This document shows, one piece after another, positions 13,590 through 24,897 of a DNA stretch of 64,000 bases. How positions within the stretch are numbered: the stretch's first letter is position 1; each line of letters begins with the position of its first letter. The notes beneath the pieces are model-generated. The model searched no databases and was not told where the DNA came from. It saw nothing but the letters and a program-made list of their open reading frames with translations. Source of the stretch: Anisus vortex. Taxonomy: Eukaryota; Mollusca; Gastropoda; Planorbidae. The DNA lies in NCBI GenBank assembly GCA_949126835.1, contig OX421507.1:14794202-14858201 (forward strand), written 5' to 3'. The position numbers and the translations under genes were made by a program.

Positions 13590-14440
13590 AACAAAAAAAA
13601 AAAAAAAAAAAAAAAAGAAGAAAGAATGTATCCTAAAAAAGATGTTATCATTGTGTCCCCCCCCCCCCCAGAAAGAATGTATCCTAAAAGTGATGTTATC
13701 ATTGTGTCCCCCCCCCCCCCCCAGAAAGAATGTATCCTAAAAGTGATGTTATCATTGTGTCCCCCCCCCCAGAAAGAATGTATCCTAAAAGTGATGTTAT
13801 CATTGTGTCCCCCCCCCTTAGAAAGAATGTATCCTAAAAGTGATGTTATCATTGTGTCCCCCCCCCCAGAAAGAATGTATCCTAAAAGTGATGTTATCAT
13901 TGTGTCCCCCCCCAGAAAGAATGTATCCTAAAAGTGATGTTATCATTGTGTCCCCCCCCCCAGAAAGAATGTATCCTAAAAGTGATGTTATCATTGTGTC
14001 CCCCCCCCAGAAAGAATGTATCCTAAAAGTGATGTTATCATTGTGTCCCCCCCCCCAGAAAGAATGTATCCTAAAAGTGATGTTATCATTGTGTCCCCCC
14101 CCCCCCCCCAGAAAGAATGTATCCTAAAAGTGATGTTATCATTGTGTCCCCCCCCCCAGAAAGAATGTATCCTAAAAGTGATGTTATCATTGTGTCCCCC
14201 CCCCCCAGAAAGAATGTATCCTAAAAGTGATGTTATCATTGTGTCCCCCCCCCCAGAAAGAATGTATCCTAAAAGTGATGTTATCATTGTGTCCCCCCCC
14301 CCCCAGAAAGAATGTATCCTAAAAGTGATGTTATCATTGTGCCCCCCCCCCCCGCCCCAGAGAAAATGTATCCTAAAAGTGATGTTATCATTGTGCCCCC
14401 CCCCCCCCGCCCCAGAGAAAATGTATCCTAAAACTGAAGT
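13590..14440. repeat. Minisatellite of about 17 units with variable poly-C tracts
   Basis: After an A-rich tract (13591-13620) the unit AGAATGTATCCTAAAAGTGA plus TGTTATCATTGTGT is followed by 7 to 15 C residues and then 'AG'. Units run 45-57 bp and differ mainly in C-run length. The last two copies vary (CCCCGCCCCAGAGAAAATG). Multiple frames stay open on both strands, but the only encoded pattern is the repeat, so no gene is called. Confidence 0.95.
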
Positions 14441-15029
14441 TATCATCGTGTGTGTGTGTGTGTACTTTTTTTTTTTACCTACGTGTCTGACACTGTTATT
14501 ATTATGTATTTTTGTTTATATGTGTAGGCTATATGTGGTGGCTGTTGTTCGTTGTGTATTAGACATCCTTGTTTACGTTTTCTTGTTCTGTGTAAATGGT
14601 TGCTACTGTTTTCTTTAATCTGGCTTCTTTTAATTAGATCTAAACTAAATAGTTTTTTTGTGGTTTTTTTTTTGTAGGCCTAGTATTTTTATATTTTTTA
14701 CAGTTTTGTTTGTTCGGCTAGGAATAATCTTGAGTGAAATTATTGAAGTCTGCTGTCGTATGGTGATTCTGTTCTAGTCATTTACTGTCTTACTTAATGA
14801 CGTAATCCTACTTAAGTCTATAGGCCTATACTTTTTTAGAAACAAGGATGTTATATCTATTACGCTTTTTTCTTCAATTTTTGGGAATCAGATTACTATT
14901 TTTGTAAATGTCGGAATCATGTTGAATAATTGAAGTGCTGATCTACTCGTTACTCGACCCCAAAATTAGAGTAACTCTTTAACAGTGGCGATTAAAAGAA
15001 CGGAAAACATCGGGCAGTTGGTCTGACTG
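14441..15029. other. Unique AT-rich spacer, nothing recognised
   Basis: A short (GT)n/T-rich stretch opens this region. No exon, RNA gene or repeat family is recognised. Confidence 0.4.
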
Positions 15030-16045
15030 TACTTACACCACACCCTCAGCACGGTAGCAGAGCGACAGCCCGTACGACTGTCGACCAGAAGGTCTTGGGT
15101 TCGAATCCTGGCGCGCGAGGCCAGGATTTTTTTTATGTTACAAGACTTGAGGGTTGTCCCTGAGTCTACCCAGCTCTGATGGAGGGTTGTCCCTGAGTCT
15201 ACCCAGCTCTGATGGAGGGTTGTCCCTGAGTCTACCCAGCTCTGATGGAGGGTTGTCCCTGAGTCTACCCAGCTCTGATGGAGGGTTGTCCCTGAGTCTA
15301 CCCAGCTCTGATGGAGGGTTGTCCCTGAGTCTACCCAGCTCTGATGGAGGGTTGTCCATGAGTCTACCCAGCTCTGATGGAGGGTTGTCCCTGAGTCTAC
15401 CCAGCTCTGATGGAGGGTTATCCCTGAGTCTACCCAGCTCTGATGGAGGGTTGTCCCTGAGTCTACCCATCTCTGATGGAGGGTTGTCCCTGAGTCTACC
15501 CAGCTCTGATGGAGGGTTGTCCCTGAGTCTACCCAGCTCTGATGGAGGGTTGTCCCTGAGTCTACCCAGCTCTGATGGAGGGTTGTCCCTGAGTCTACCC
15601 ATCTCTGATGGAGGGTTGTCCCTGAGTCTACCCAGCTCTGATGGAGGGTTGTCCCTGAGTCTACCCAGCTCTGATGGAGGGTTGTCCCTGAGTCTACCCA
15701 GCTCTGATGGAGGGTTGTCCCTGAGTCTACCCAGCTCTGATGGAGGGTTGTCCCTGAGTCTACCCATCTCTGATGGAGGGTTGTCCCTGAGTCTACCCAG
15801 CTCTGATGGAGGGTTGTCCCTGAGTCTACCCAGCTCTGATGGAGGGTTGTCCCTGAGTCTACCCAGCTCTGATGGGTACCTGACATTAGTTAGGGGTAAA
15901 GTAAAGGCGGCTGGGCATTGTGGGGGGGGGCACACACCCTCTAGTATGCCCGTGGCCACAGAAACTGGTGAACGCTGCTTCAACAGCCCTATGATCAGTT
16001 TGGTCCGAAGTGTACTTTACTTTTTCACTTACCTACACCCTCAGT
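15030..16045 (+). mobile_element. tRNA-headed SINE carrying an internal 33-bp tandem array
   Basis: The 5' part (about 15040-15120) resembles a tRNA gene, with a B-box GGTTCGAATCC at about 15100, but it is not a tRNA. The 3' body reads GATGGGTACCTGACATTAG, TAAAGTAAAGGCGGCTGGGC, CCGTGGCCACAGAAACTGGT and CAACAGCCCTATGATCAG. It is shared with plus-strand copies at about 28250-28485, 31025-31115, 36000-36230 and 57300-57545. In this copy the junction between head and body (15149-15874) has expanded into a minisatellite. Confidence 0.75.
15149..15874. repeat. 22 tandem copies of a 33-bp SINE-derived unit
   Basis: The unit is GAGGGTTGTCCCTGAGTCTA followed by CCCAGCTCTGATG. 726 bp divide into exactly 22 units of 33 bp. 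Units differ by rare substitutions (CCCATCTCTG in three, one TCCATGAG, one GTTATCC). Single-copy versions of the unit are present in the SINEs at 28.3, 36.0 and 57.3 kb, which shows the origin. As 33 is a multiple of 3, several frames stay open on both strands (for example [11 protein letters not shown] per unit). This is a consequence of the period, not evidence of a protein. Confidence 0.97.
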
Positions 16046-16264
16046 GCTGGTTAGATAAATATTCCCAATTAGATCACGCTGGGCCCAGATTGCCATTGAA
16101 GGGAAAAGGGTGGTGGTGGTTGTCCAGCGCAATGCTCTTCCGTCTTTACGTTCACCAAAAAATGTCTAACACCAATCCATGGTCTTCATCAATCCGAGCT
16201 GTACAGACGTAGAAAAAATCCACGGATTTATGTTTAGCGGTTGTTTTTTGTTTTTTTGTTGTTT

Positions 16265-16345
16265 TTTTTTTGGGGGGGGGGGCGTGCGTGGATTCGAACC
16301 CGATAATGGCTAACCCAGTGCTGAACCACATTGTACCCCTCCCCC
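16265..16345 (-). mobile_element. tRNA-like SINE head, minus strand
   Basis: On the minus strand, TGTGGTTCAGCACTGGGTTA is followed by CGGGTTCGAATCCACGC. This gives A-box-like and B-box motifs with tRNA-like spacing, next to a poly-G/poly-T tract. The cloverleaf is incomplete, so a SINE promoter rather than a tRNA gene is the better call. A related head (GGGTTCAAATCC) is near 20938 on the plus strand. Confidence 0.45.
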
Positions 16346-17245
16346 CGCTGGTCAGTGTTTGGCGCAAATTCGACTCTTATCTGAAGTGATGTATCACAGG
16401 CCCAGTGCCTGTGTGGAGTTTCGCTGATTATTGACCAGTGACGTGATTTCCGGCGCACAGATTCTTTCAAATGGTATATACCTTTAAAAATAAACTCCAA
16501 ATAGAAAAATGACTACACGATTCTAAGACTTGTAAATCTATTTGTTGTTGTTGAATTTGTTTGAACGTTAACACAACATCGTTTTGATTGAAATATATTT
16601 TTTTTTTTAATTTATGCTGGTGGTTAGTTTGGAGTACATGTATTACGGCATTATTTATTTATGTAGAACAACATTATAACTCATGTATTACATTATATAG
16701 GATGGGCAAATTATAGTATTTATGTAGTATTTATTATAGTATTCAAACGGTTTATGAAAATATTAGAAATTCAATATTTATTTCCTTTTTTTTTAAAAAA
16801 TGTTATCATTGTGCAGTGTATCCAGGGGCACAAATGACCATGACCCGAGCCTACATCTTCACTTCGGACATGATAGCGCAAACTAATTTCCATTTCAAAG
16901 CATGCAATACTTGGTTTATTTTATATGTAGGCCCAATATATAATATAAATAACAAAAATGTTTTCTTTATGTGTGTGTGTGTGTGTGCATGGATACGCGT
17001 GTGTACAGTTTTAAAATAAAAAAGACACAGAATTTATGTAAGAAGTTTCTGAAGTTTGTAAAAAATATTTTTATACTATTGAGTAAAGAGACAATTCAGG
17101 GTTGTTGTTGTTTTTAACTAGTCACTAGAGTCTAGTATTTTCAGATAATTACATTTTAACATGATGTCTCTCAGCTTCAAACATTACCTGTCAAATGTCA
17201 CTCGGACGAGAGATATGGGTCATTACGGTATCCTACATATTTTGA

Positions 17246-17685
17246 TGACCAGACAAAAGTTTTGTAATGTGATTAGTAGAACTTTTTTCTACTTGTAATG
17301 ACCAGACAACAGTTTTGTAATGTGATTAGTAAAACCTATTTCTACTTGTAATGACCAGACAAATGTTTTGTAATGTGATTAGTAAAACCTATTTCTACTT
17401 GTAATGACCAGACAAATGTTTTGTAATGTGATTAGTAAAACCTATTTCTACTTGTAATGACCAGACAAATGTTTTGTAATGTGATTAGTAGAACCTATTT
17501 CTACTTGTAATGACCAGGCAACAGTTTTGTAATGTGATTAGTAGAACCTATTTCTACCTGTAATGACTGGACCACACAACTTTTTATTGTGATTAGTAGA
17601 ACCTATTTCTACCTGTAATGACTAGACCACACAATTTTGTATTGTGATTAGTAGAACCTATTTCTACCTGTAATGACTAGAGTAC
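17246..17685. repeat. 53-bp minisatellite, about eight copies
   Basis: The unit starts TGACCAGACAAATGTTTTGT and continues AATGTGATTAGTAAAACCTA. Copies begin at 17246, 17299 and every 53 bp after. The last three diverge (TGACTAGACCACACAATTTTG). Confidence 0.9.
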
Positions 17686-17689
17686 CGTG

Positions 17690-19010
17690 CACCGTTTTCT
17701 TTGTAATTAAATAGACCTTTTTTTCTACAGGTATTGACTAGATGCCGTACCTACATGTATTGTGTAGACCTCAACTTTTGAATTCAATTACATTAATTAG
17801 TATTTAATTATTTCTCAAGTCCAATATCTTACATTTATTTTCCAAAGTAGACTGATGTTGTTGATGATGTTGATGTTGTTCTTCAGTTGTCTCCGGATTT
17901 GTACAGTCGTTAAAGTCAGTCTAAAAAAATGTTGCTTATAACTTGACCAAGTACATGACCAAGTCAATCGCCGATTGTTATTTGTTTTTGTTTTTTTTTT
18001 GTTTATGTTTTTTTTTGTTGTTGTTATTTTTGTGTGTGAGTAGATCTATGTATTCTTGTGCTGTTTTGACTCAGGCCTGTTCGTTGCACATATTTGTCCA
18101 GTGGAGCCATTTTTTTTGTTGCTTTTTAATTAAACTAAACGTCAACACTTGCTGCATTCATAACATACCCATCACCCGTCGTCCCCCCCCCCCCTCCACC
18201 TCCAGTCCCGCAATATGACTGACATATTGTTGGTATCGTTGATGTTAGTTGACGTTGTCTAAATGTCAAACACAGAATATATTGGGGTGAAAAACAACAA
18301 AAACGCGCGTGAATTGTTGTGTGTACTGTGTAGCCGTAGTTAAAGTCACAAAGCTAGGAAACTTGAGTTATGTGACAATGGGGGTGGAGTCTGGATTTTT
18401 TGTTTAGGTGCACTCTGAAATGTTCACTTTTGATGGTGAATTTGATGGGTAGATCAATTGGATTTGTCATCTTCATTATAAAATGTCGCTTTTTATTGTC
18501 AGTTACCGGTGATCAACAGTTGCTGTTTCCTGTGTTTTTGTTTTTTTTTAAACCATATATATAGCAGTATTTGGCGATTCAGACGCTGCTGGCCAGTTTG
18601 TGTGTGTGTAATTGTGGGCGTGTGTTTGTGTGCACGTGTTTTTCTGTGATAGTGTTTCTGTGGGCGTGCGTATGTGTATCTTCAATGTGTAAAATGAAAT
18701 TTGTGACAGCATATTTAAAAGAATGGCATTTGATACCGCCAAGCCTTTCGGTCGTCAAAAGAAGGTTGTGGCGATTTGCAATATATACCTAGACTCCCAA
18801 ACACACAGCACTCATTTTTAGTTTCAATTATACGACGCATGATGCTCTTCTTCCGTTCCGGAGCTGTTCGTGATGCAATGAATCGGGTGGCACCCACGGG
18901 GGAAAATTTAGTCCCAAGCCCCATTATGCGGTGACGGGGGTGTGTTTGTTGGACATGATTTGAATGTTTACAGTTCAATCCTTGATCGCGTGCCAATCAC
19001 TGTGGGGTAT
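17690..19010. other. Gene-free DNA, T-rich and GT-rich tracts
   Basis: It contains a T/TTG-rich tract (about 17985-18040), a C run (about 18183) and a GT-rich stretch (about 18598-18680). No exon with protein support is recognised. The part around 18740-18960 is more balanced in composition and could be regulatory, but nothing identifies it. Confidence 0.35.
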
Positions 19011-19011
19011 A

Positions 19012-19302
19012 TAGATGAACTGTCGCGGTAGACGAAGTGTCGGTAGATGAACTGTCGCGGTAGACGAAGTGTCGGTAGATGAACTATCGCGGTAGACGAA
19101 GTGACGGTAGATGAACTGTCGCGGTAGACGAAGTGTCGGTAGATGAACTGTCGCGGTAGACGAAGTGACGGTAGATGAACTGTCGCGGTAGACGAAGTGT
19201 CGGTAGATGAACTGTCGCGGTAGACGAAGTGTCGGTAGACGACAATGCGGTAGACGTAATGTCAGTAGACCTAATCTATGTAGACGAAGTGTTGTAGACG
19301 AA
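19012..19302. repeat. 32-bp minisatellite, seven regular copies plus degenerate tail
   Basis: The unit TAGATGAACTGTCGCGGTAG ACGAAGTGTCGG starts at 19012 and 19044 and stays in register to about 19236. It is followed by degenerate TAGACGAAGTG-type half units to about 19302. CpG content is high (TCGCGG, GACGAAG, TCGG) compared with the surroundings. Confidence 0.9.
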
Positions 19303-21966
19303 AAGTCTATTGTGATACCGGATAAAGTATTTGATAGAACAAGCATGACATGCCCATTGTTAAAGTACAGTACAAGCGACTTGATTAATCAATTATTCCT
19401 ATCAATCTTCTATCAAAGAACGTATTATGTTACAGTTCTAAGAAAACGCGTACAGACTCAGAGAATCTAGTAGACCTATGGATTTCTATTGGTTGAAGGT
19501 TGCCACGTTGTCACGTGCTGGTGCTATAGAGAGAGACGTTGTCCCAGTGAAACAGTCCGCTGGTTCTGATCTGTCTCAGCGAGTCCCCCTAACAGCAGTG
19601 TGGCACAATGACAGGGCATGCTTCGCCACAGATGATAAAACACTTGCTGAATGATTAATACCTCTCTAATGAAGGAATACCCTTCCCCTGGTATGTCTGT
19701 GTTAAAGAAAGAAATGGCTTGCTCTATATTACAACACATTCGTGTGAAGACAAAAGTCAAACGTCCAATCAAATCGCACGCTAAACTAATTTATTCCTAA
19801 ATTTCAATAGACGTGGTCATCTTCATTCAGTCTTCCACGTGCCGGTACTAGATCCTACTTATAGAACTTTCAGTTGCCCTTGCATTAAGATCCGCCATCT
19901 ATACTCAGCACAGAGCAGTAATAGTCTTACGCCTTGTCGAAAATTTTAACTTTTTCGCCAAATGAACAAACAAAAAACATATGTACACTCCCAAATCAGC
20001 TAATTATTGATCTTGAAATTGTTGAGCCCGAAACATCTGCTAGCGAGCTCCCTCCCCCCCCCCCCTCATCCACCCTCCCGCATAGTCGGGCCTTGTCTCG
20101 CCATTTGTTTCACGAAGCGAAACCTTAGATCTTTTCCTTGCATGTTGGTTTGTTGTTGTTTCTTTTCTCCTGCTCCTTTCCCGCCACTTCCCCCTCTCCT
20201 CTCACCGACCCACCCATCTATTTGAACAGATCACATTTCATAAACAAAAGAAATTACATTTATGTTACCCACTCCCACCCCCTCCTTTTACTTTACACTC
20301 TTCATTAAGACATGCAGACTACACTCACACACACACACACACACATACACACACAAATAAAGGCGAATCGGAAAGGAAACAACAAAGAACAAATAATTTT
20401 ACTTGTATTTTTTTTCCTTTTTTATTCTCTTTTCTCAAGAAAAAGAAAAAAGTAAAGGAAATAATATGTTGTTTTTTTTTCTTTAAAACTCTTTAGTGGA
20501 AATTCACTCCCCTTTTCCTTAATTTATGCGTCTCTTACTACTCTTAGGATTAGCCAACCCGAGTGTTTACAGGCTAGTTTGTGCTTTATTGCTTTCTACT
20601 TTTAACTTGCATTATATGCGCTTTAAAAAAAAATGGGGTTCTCATTCGAACTTCTGATTGTGAAACAGTGGACTCACAGGTGATGGGGAAGTGTGTGTGT
20701 GGGGGGGGGGGGGGGGGGGAGGGAGAGACACACAATGAAGAACTTTCACACCCTATTTCAGAAGAATGTTCATCTGTTCAAATTATAGTGTTTTTGCATC
20801 TTTGTCAAATTACATAGTGGTTTTTTTAACAACAGAAAAAAATCACACCTTTTTTTTTAAAGTATGATCATTGGACATGGTGTGATGCGTAGACAGGGCG
20901 TTGGATTGTTTTTTTTTTGAAGGTTGGGGGAGGGGGGGGGGTTCAAATCCATTACATGTTCCCACGAAGAACCCAGGGCGTGTCCGAGTCCACCAAACTC
21001 TCATGGCTGCCCACTGGCATTCTTTTTTCTGTAAAAAAAAAAAAAAAAAAGTAATTAGCCACGTGAGGTATTTATTGGCTACACAATTCCCTTTCACGCT
21101 GTCGTCAACGGCAATAATATATAGGCTACCACTGCTTCACTAGTACTATAACCTATAATTATACGGACCGAAATAAAAAGATAAAGAAAAGGTCGTAAAT
21201 ATCGTTTCTTCAATGTTTGTGATCTAACATCTCGTTAAAATTGACAACAGCTGCATATTCCCCCAAATTTACATTTCACTACTACAAGTCTATAACTACC
21301 GTAAAAAAAAAAAATTAATTGAAAAAAAAAATACCGCCCCCCTTCCCCCTTTCCGCCTTTCATAAAACCGTCAAACCTTTGAGCTCCGTAAAACTTTATT
21401 TTCGGTGCTAGGTAACAATTTATAAAGCAGACGTGAACCAGCAAGTTAGGTCTGAGAGACACGTACACAAATTCAACCGACGTGTAACTGCCTGTCTACC
21501 ATGTTCTTTTTTTTTTTTTTTTTTCCTTTATTGTCATTTCTTTTTAAAATAGCAATTTCCGTGGTATAAGATAATGAACTGTTCTCCCCCCCCCCCTTCC
21601 TCCCCTAAAACATTGACATTGCTTTTTCATAATTACCATACAGCGCGAGCGTGTTGTTTTTCTCTCGAACACACGAGAGTTGTGTGTGTTGTGGTTATCG
21701 AGGGCGAAGAGAGGGGGGGAACAACTCGTCAGTGTGCAATAAGAATTTATGTCAGAAAATTGAGGGCAAGTCAGGTAAAATAAAAAAAAAATAATCGCTT
21801 TTAAGCAGAACTGAAAATTGCTTTTGTAGATCACGTGACTGTCGCGTTAGGTTTAATTTCGGTTTTTGTGACAGGCTGTGTGATTCGGCTTATTCATTTA
21901 TATCTATATACACTATATACACATTAGGGCCTATAAGTTATGGGCCCTATATAATATATATATATA
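19303..21966. other. Gene-free DNA between minisatellite and MITE
   Basis: The part at 19500-19950 is unique and balanced in composition, with CACGTG E-boxes near 19515 and CCACGTGCC near 19837. It could be regulatory DNA for CASZ1 downstream, but this is inference. C/G runs occur at about 20050, 20701-20719 and 21586. A SINE-like head with GGGTTCAAATCC is at about 20880-21035 (plus). No coding exon is recognised. Confidence 0.35.
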
Positions 21967-22724
21967 TGAGCCCAAGTCAAAAAATTTCATATTCACAGAG
22001 AGGTGTAAAAATGCACTTAAGTATTGTCAGAACCTTCCTACACATGATTTGAATAGTGGGAAGATAAGTTATACACTGGAAAAGACACAGTGACGAAAAA
22101 CGCGAAACAAAAGAAATGGCTGCTATAGACACCTTGGTGTCACTTAGGACAAATGACAACAAAAAATTGACTTCAGAAAAAAAATACTAATTCTTGATGG
22201 AATTCTTCACATTAATACACATATCTCCATAGCCTATATTTATGATATTCAAGAATATTACAAGCAATAGGAGTTGCAAAAGAGGGGGTTTAGGAGCATA
22301 AACTCCACTCAATTAATGACAACAACTGTCCTAAGCAACACTATTTCTTTTAAACCCTTGTAAAAAAATTATCCCTGCATCAATTTGAGCCAACTTTGTG
22401 GCAAATAGTTATTTAAGGGCTTCTTGTATTCACCAAATGAGTTTGAGATACATATAAAGCTTCTAGGTTATTGAAATAAAGTCGAGAAAAATTGCATGGA
22501 ATTAGTCACTTAGAGTCACCGACAAAAAACTGTAACATTCTCATCAAAAATGCGTTTTGATGCATATTTTAATCAACCTAGGACAAAATGCTATCTCATG
22601 CTATCTCGTTGTCCATTTTTGGTGTGAACAAAGTCCAAGTTTTAACTATTTCATTGCATTTTGACCCTTTAATAGGGATTTTAAAAATATCAGTTTTGAG
22701 GTACGACCTTTTGACTTGGGCTCA
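21967..22724. mobile_element. Non-autonomous DNA transposon (MITE) with TA target site
   Basis: The 758-bp element has 16-bp inverted ends TGAGCCCAAGTCAAAA, flanked by TA on both sides. No transposase is present. TA duplication fits the Tc1/mariner/pogo supergroup. The inner sequence is unique AT-rich DNA without similarity I recognise. Confidence 0.65.
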
Positions 22725-23054
22725 TACATACAGTGGCAGAGAGAGGGGGAGGGGGGTTTACATAAGCTTATAATATCATACTTTAATAACACAAATACAC
22801 ATGAATAAAACAAATACATAACACACGCACACGTGAAGCTAATATGCCCAAGTCCAAATGGACATTTTGTACTTATGGGTGTAGGCCACTGTAAGCTTAC
22901 AGTCTCTCATCCCCCACCCAATCAGAACAGTATGTATTTAAAAAGTCTTAAATATTGGTCCAGTCAGTGAAGGGTCAAGGGGCTGAACTGAAAGAGACTC
23001 TACTACTAAATAGTTGTAATTGTTATTGTACAGTGATATAAACTGTATTAGCAG

Positions 23055-23238
23055 CAGGGGCGAAGCCACAGGGGGGGGGGGGGGGGAGTTGAGGGAGAAT
23101 AAGCCCCACATGGAATTTTTGTAAAAAAATACATTTCAACAGTTTTTTTTTAAAATAAGTAGCTTACTAAAAATTTGGTAAATGTTTATCATGCAAAATT
23201 TCAACCCCTCCTGGAAACAATTTCTGGCTTCGCCCCTG
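23055..23238. mobile_element. hAT-type MITE with perfect 8-bp target duplication
   Basis: The 184-bp element begins CAGGGGCGAAGCCA and ends TGGCTTCGCCCCTG, which are perfect inverted repeats. It is flanked on both sides by ATTAGCAG, an exact 8-bp target site duplication. A run of about 17 G residues follows the left end. No coding capacity. A fragment with the same left end is at about 4084. Confidence 0.9.
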
Positions 23239-24897
23239 ATTAGCAGTGGAGAGCCCCATTCGTTGTGTAAAGGATCTGAAACATTTGTAATTGTCATCTC
23301 TCTCTCTCCTTCTTCCTGTAATAAAACAACACTATCAAAACACAACACACAGTCACACACAAAAGAAGAATGCTCATTAGTAGAAATGATGTATATGAGA
23401 TTTTTTAATAGCATTGCTTGTTAGTTTTACAAAAGAGAGAATAATTTCAAAATATTTTGGATAAATTATAATATGGTGGCCTAATAGTTTTTGGGCATGA
23501 CACAGAGCCTTGAAAAATTTACAAAAGCTCCGCAGTTTTGCTCTGTCTTAAAAAAAACACAAAATTTCAAACAAATTTACTGAAACTGTTTGCAAATGTA
23601 TCTAACCATCCACTTAAAAAAATTTCAATATTAATGTGTAAACAATAGCAATTTGGATCTACTTCAAAAAGTATATTTCATAATTTGATTCTGACTATAA
23701 CACTCTAGAAGCATTACTAACATAGTCTTATTTTTTTAAAATATTTCATTGCATTCAAAAGTTGCTTTTCAGAGTGTTAAAATGGATACAATCTCTAAAA
23801 ATCCTAATAAATGTGAAATGTGTGATTGATGAAGTCTGTGATTTGGCATTGGACGGTTTTCTTATGAAAACTCAAAAGCTCTCTTTTTTTCTTCCAACCT
23901 CACCCCCTCTCCTCCTCCTTTCCACCTTACAACTTGTATGATTGAGAGCTTCAGATTTGTAAAAGTCAGTCATCCATTTAAAGTAACACATTCTAAGCCA
24001 ATTTAGTAGTAGATAGCTAAAAAACATTTCTGTCATTTTTCCCCAAATCTTATTAAAGTATGGTTTTAAATTAAAGGTTTGTTCACTAAATAAATGTAGT
24101 TTCACTCTGTTGTTTATGGCTGAAGATATTCTGTTTTAATAACAGCAGGCTCAAAATCTGTTACTACTATTGTCAGGTACTTTGGCCTAGTATGTGAAAT
24201 ATATATAATATATATACTTTTTTTGTGTGTAATAAACATTTATTTTATAACCTAGCTACTTGGTAACCTTTGCTCTGAAAGTATAATAGAATATATTTTG
24301 GTTTATTTTTAGTGTAGGTTCAGGTTATAGAATATCAAATTTGATATAAAAATCAAGGTGGTTTGGATCTTGCTTTTTATTTACTCAAGTTAATGTATGT
24401 ACAAAAACCAGTTTTGGTACTAAAATAATACATTATACAGATTGTATAGAAACACTTCTCTTCCTTTCCTCTATTCATTTTTCTATTTATAATGAAGCTT
24501 CAATTCTATTTTCAGTTCTAAATTGGCATAAGCAGCCTCTCTCCACCTCACCTAAAAAAATTTTTGTTTGTAATTTATTTTTGTCAGTATCTTATCTTAT
24601 GGATTTTCAACAAGCATTTTGTTTATATCTACCTACCTTGTTAATTGAAATATGCTTCAGGCCTCAATGCCAAATACATTTTCTTGTTTAAAAAAATACA
24701 ATAGGTTGCTATTAATAACTCAAAGTAGCTTAGATATGTGATTATTTTGTTTATCTTTTTTTTTTTTGCTGGGCTATTTTATCAGTAATATTATCTGCAT
24801 TTTTAACAAAGTTTTGCATTTTTTTGTGTTGTTACTTTAGAAATATGATTCTGTTTTCTGTATTTTTTATACCTTAAATATACAATTTTCATTACAG
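23239..24897. other. AT-rich DNA upstream of the first CASZ1 coding exon
   Basis: No repeat or exon is recognised. The region ends in a canonical acceptor (TTTTCATTACAG, ending 24897), so it is intronic for a CASZ1 transcript whose 5' UTR exon(s) lie upstream and were not located. Confidence 0.55.

Noticed and set aside
13426..14618. Proline- and cysteine-rich frames on both strands
   Set aside because: Translation of the poly-C minisatellite.
15040..15120. tRNA gene suggested by GGTTCGAATCC
   Set aside because: No complete cloverleaf, and continuous with SINE body sequence, so it is a SINE promoter.
15138..16212. Long open frames on both strands with 11-residue repeats
   Set aside because: They arise from a 33-bp SINE-derived array, with no codon bias or conserved domain, and the flanks are SINE sequence.
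16265..16345. tRNA gene on the minus strand
   Set aside because: B-box present but stems do not close and it abuts homopolymers; called SINE head at low confidence.
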